Part shown: in pieces, positions 5,070 to 5,785 of the stretch
How positions within the stretch are numbered: position 1 is the first letter of the stretch
Layout: each line of letters begins with the position of its first letter
Assembly (NCBI GenBank): GCA_903927685.1
Contig: CAIYOB010000710.1
Span: 1-5,785 of the forward strand
Origin: an uncultured Planctomycetaceae bacterium
Lineage (GTDB): Bacteria; Planctomycetota; Planctomycetia; Pirellulales; Pirellulaceae
DNA length: 5,785 bases
Direction: 5' to 3'
Translations under genes and position numbers: made by a program
The notes under the pieces: generated by a model
Databases searched by the model: none
Seen by the model: the letters and a program-made list of their open reading frames with translations, nothing else
What the model was told of the DNA's origin: nothing

Positions 5070-5785
5070 ATGCCTTACTACTGCGGAGTGGATATCGGGG
5101 CGTCGTCGGTCAAGTTGGTGGTGATTGACGAGCACCAGCATCCGGTCGCCCGGGCCGTCCGCCGCTCGGGCGTGGATTATGGCCAGTCCGCCGACCACTG
5201 CCTGGACGACGCGCTGGGCAAATACGGCGTGCCGCGCGGCCAGATCCGCCGGGCGCTGTCGACCGGCTACGGCCGCAACAACGTCCGCTGGGCGGACGAT
5301 GTCGCCACCGAAATCGCGTGCCACGGCAAAGGCGCTTTCTTTCATTTCCGCCAGCCGCTGACCGTGATCGACATCGGAGCGCAAGACTGCAAATTGATCC
5401 GGCTGGACGCCCAGGGGCGGCGCGTCGAGTTCAAGATGAACCGCAAGTGTGCTGCCGGGACGGGGGCGTTCCTGGAAGAGATCGCCCTGCGGCTGGATCT
5501 GCCGGTCAGCGAGTTGAACCGCTTGGCCGAGCAATCCACCAAGGAAGTGACCTTGGGCAGCTTCTGCACCGTGTTCACGGCGACCGAGATCCTGGCCAAG
5601 ATTCGCGCCGGCGAGCGGGTCGAGGACATCGTCAAAGGCGCGTTTCGGGCCGTCATCAAACGGATCGAAGAAATGGGCGCGATCGACGGGGCCTTGGTGA
5701 TGACCGGCGGTGTCGTGGCGCATAATCCCCTGTTGCCCCAACTGGCCTCCGAAGCATTGGGCAAAGTGGCCCAGGTGCCCCCTGA
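5070..5785 (+). CDS. ATP-dependent activator of dehydratase/reductase (HgdC / BcrA-BcrD ATPase family), 3' truncated by window
   Basis: The product is an ASKHA-fold ATPase that carries a [4Fe-4S] cluster at its dimer interface and drives an electron into the partner dehydratase or reductase on ATP hydrolysis. The visible 238 residues start MPYYCGVDIGASSVKLVVID (phosphate-1 motif), then LSTGYGRNNV near 63-72, VIDIGAQDCKLI near 99-110 (phosphate-2), NRKCAAGTGAFLEE with Cys127, GSFCTVFTATEI with Cys166, and the adenosine motif MTGGVVAHNPLL at 211-222. Cys127 and Cys166 fall at the numbering I recall for the cluster-binding cysteines of the glutaryl-type activator. The usual DIGGQD reads DIGAQD here. 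Homologues are about 260-270 residues, so roughly 25-35 residues are lost beyond the edge. The ATG lies 3 bases after the previous stop with only a weak upstream AGG, consistent with translational coupling. The length expected and single-domain form look HgdC-like more than BcrA-like, but the missing end prevents certainty. Confidence 0.92.
   Translation, partial: MPYYCGVDIGASSVKLVVIDEHQHPVARAVRRSGVDYGQSADHCLDDALGKYGVPRGQIRRALSTGYGRNNVRWADDVATEIACHGKGAFFHFRQPLTVIDIGAQDCKLIRLDAQGRRVEFKMNRKCAAGTGAFLEEIALRLDLPVSELNRLAEQSTKEVTLGSFCTVFTATEILAKIRAGERVEDIVKGAFRAVIKRIEEMGAIDGALVMTGGVVAHNPLLPQLASEALGKVAQVPP

Noticed and set aside
3987..5741. 584-codon open frame on the minus strand
   Set aside because: It lies antisense to two clearly homologous genes, its translation is rich in His, Arg, Asp and Gln without any motif, and it arises because GC-rich third positions suppress stops on the opposite strand.
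1..5785. CRISPR array, tRNA, insertion sequence or attachment site
   Set aside because: No regularly spaced repeats, no cloverleaf-like sequence and no transposase motifs or terminal inverted repeats were seen; the deletion junctions in 1-736 show no element at them.

Overview
The window is a GC-rich bacterial segment in two unrelated halves that diverge from a roughly 530-base non-coding gap. The left part (about 1-736, minus strand) is the wreck of a type I restriction-modification locus. The right part (1265 to the window end, plus strand) is an intact, tightly packed operon for CoA-thioester metabolism. The GC-rich coding style and the mix of FadJ-type and HgdC/BCR-type genes would suit a planctomycete or another deep-branching environmental bacterium. 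That is inference only; no RNA gene or taxonomic marker is present.

Left half, read on the minus strand from 736 down to 1. An HsdM (modification subunit) N-terminus is joined, with its central SAM-binding part missing, to the HsdM NPPF region. This is joined out of frame to a piece from the N-terminal part of HsdR (restriction subunit), and that to a C-terminal piece of a RadC/JAB-type protein that runs off the window edge. At least three deletion junctions (near 613, 326-333 and 80-90) have compressed several kilobases of gene content into about 0.74 kb. No piece can be functional in restriction or modification. The gap 737-1264 holds no convincing gene. It contains a cluster of inverted and direct repeats at 1094-1191 and, just after them, a good sigma70-type promoter (TTGCCG, 17-base spacer, TATAAA).

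Right half. Four genes follow this promoter. They are an uncharacterised 156-residue cysteine-free protein (1265-1735); a 701-residue enoyl-CoA hydratase/3-hydroxyacyl-CoA dehydrogenase fusion of FadJ type with all catalytic residues visible (1732-3837); a 409-residue subunit of the benzoyl-CoA reductase/2-hydroxyacyl-CoA dehydratase family (3837-5066); and the N-terminal 238 residues of its ATP-dependent iron-sulfur activator, HgdC/BcrA-BcrD type (5070 to the edge). Overlaps of 4 and 1 bases and a 3-base gap imply one coupled transcript.

The chemistry fits together. The activator hydrolyses ATP to push an electron into the dehydratase/reductase, which makes an enoyl-CoA (from a 2-hydroxyacyl-CoA) or a cyclic dienoyl-CoA (from an aromatic acyl-CoA). 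The FadJ-type protein can then hydrate this product and oxidise it to a 3-oxoacyl-CoA. The actual substrate cannot be read from the sequence. A second dehydratase subunit is expected but is not in the window.
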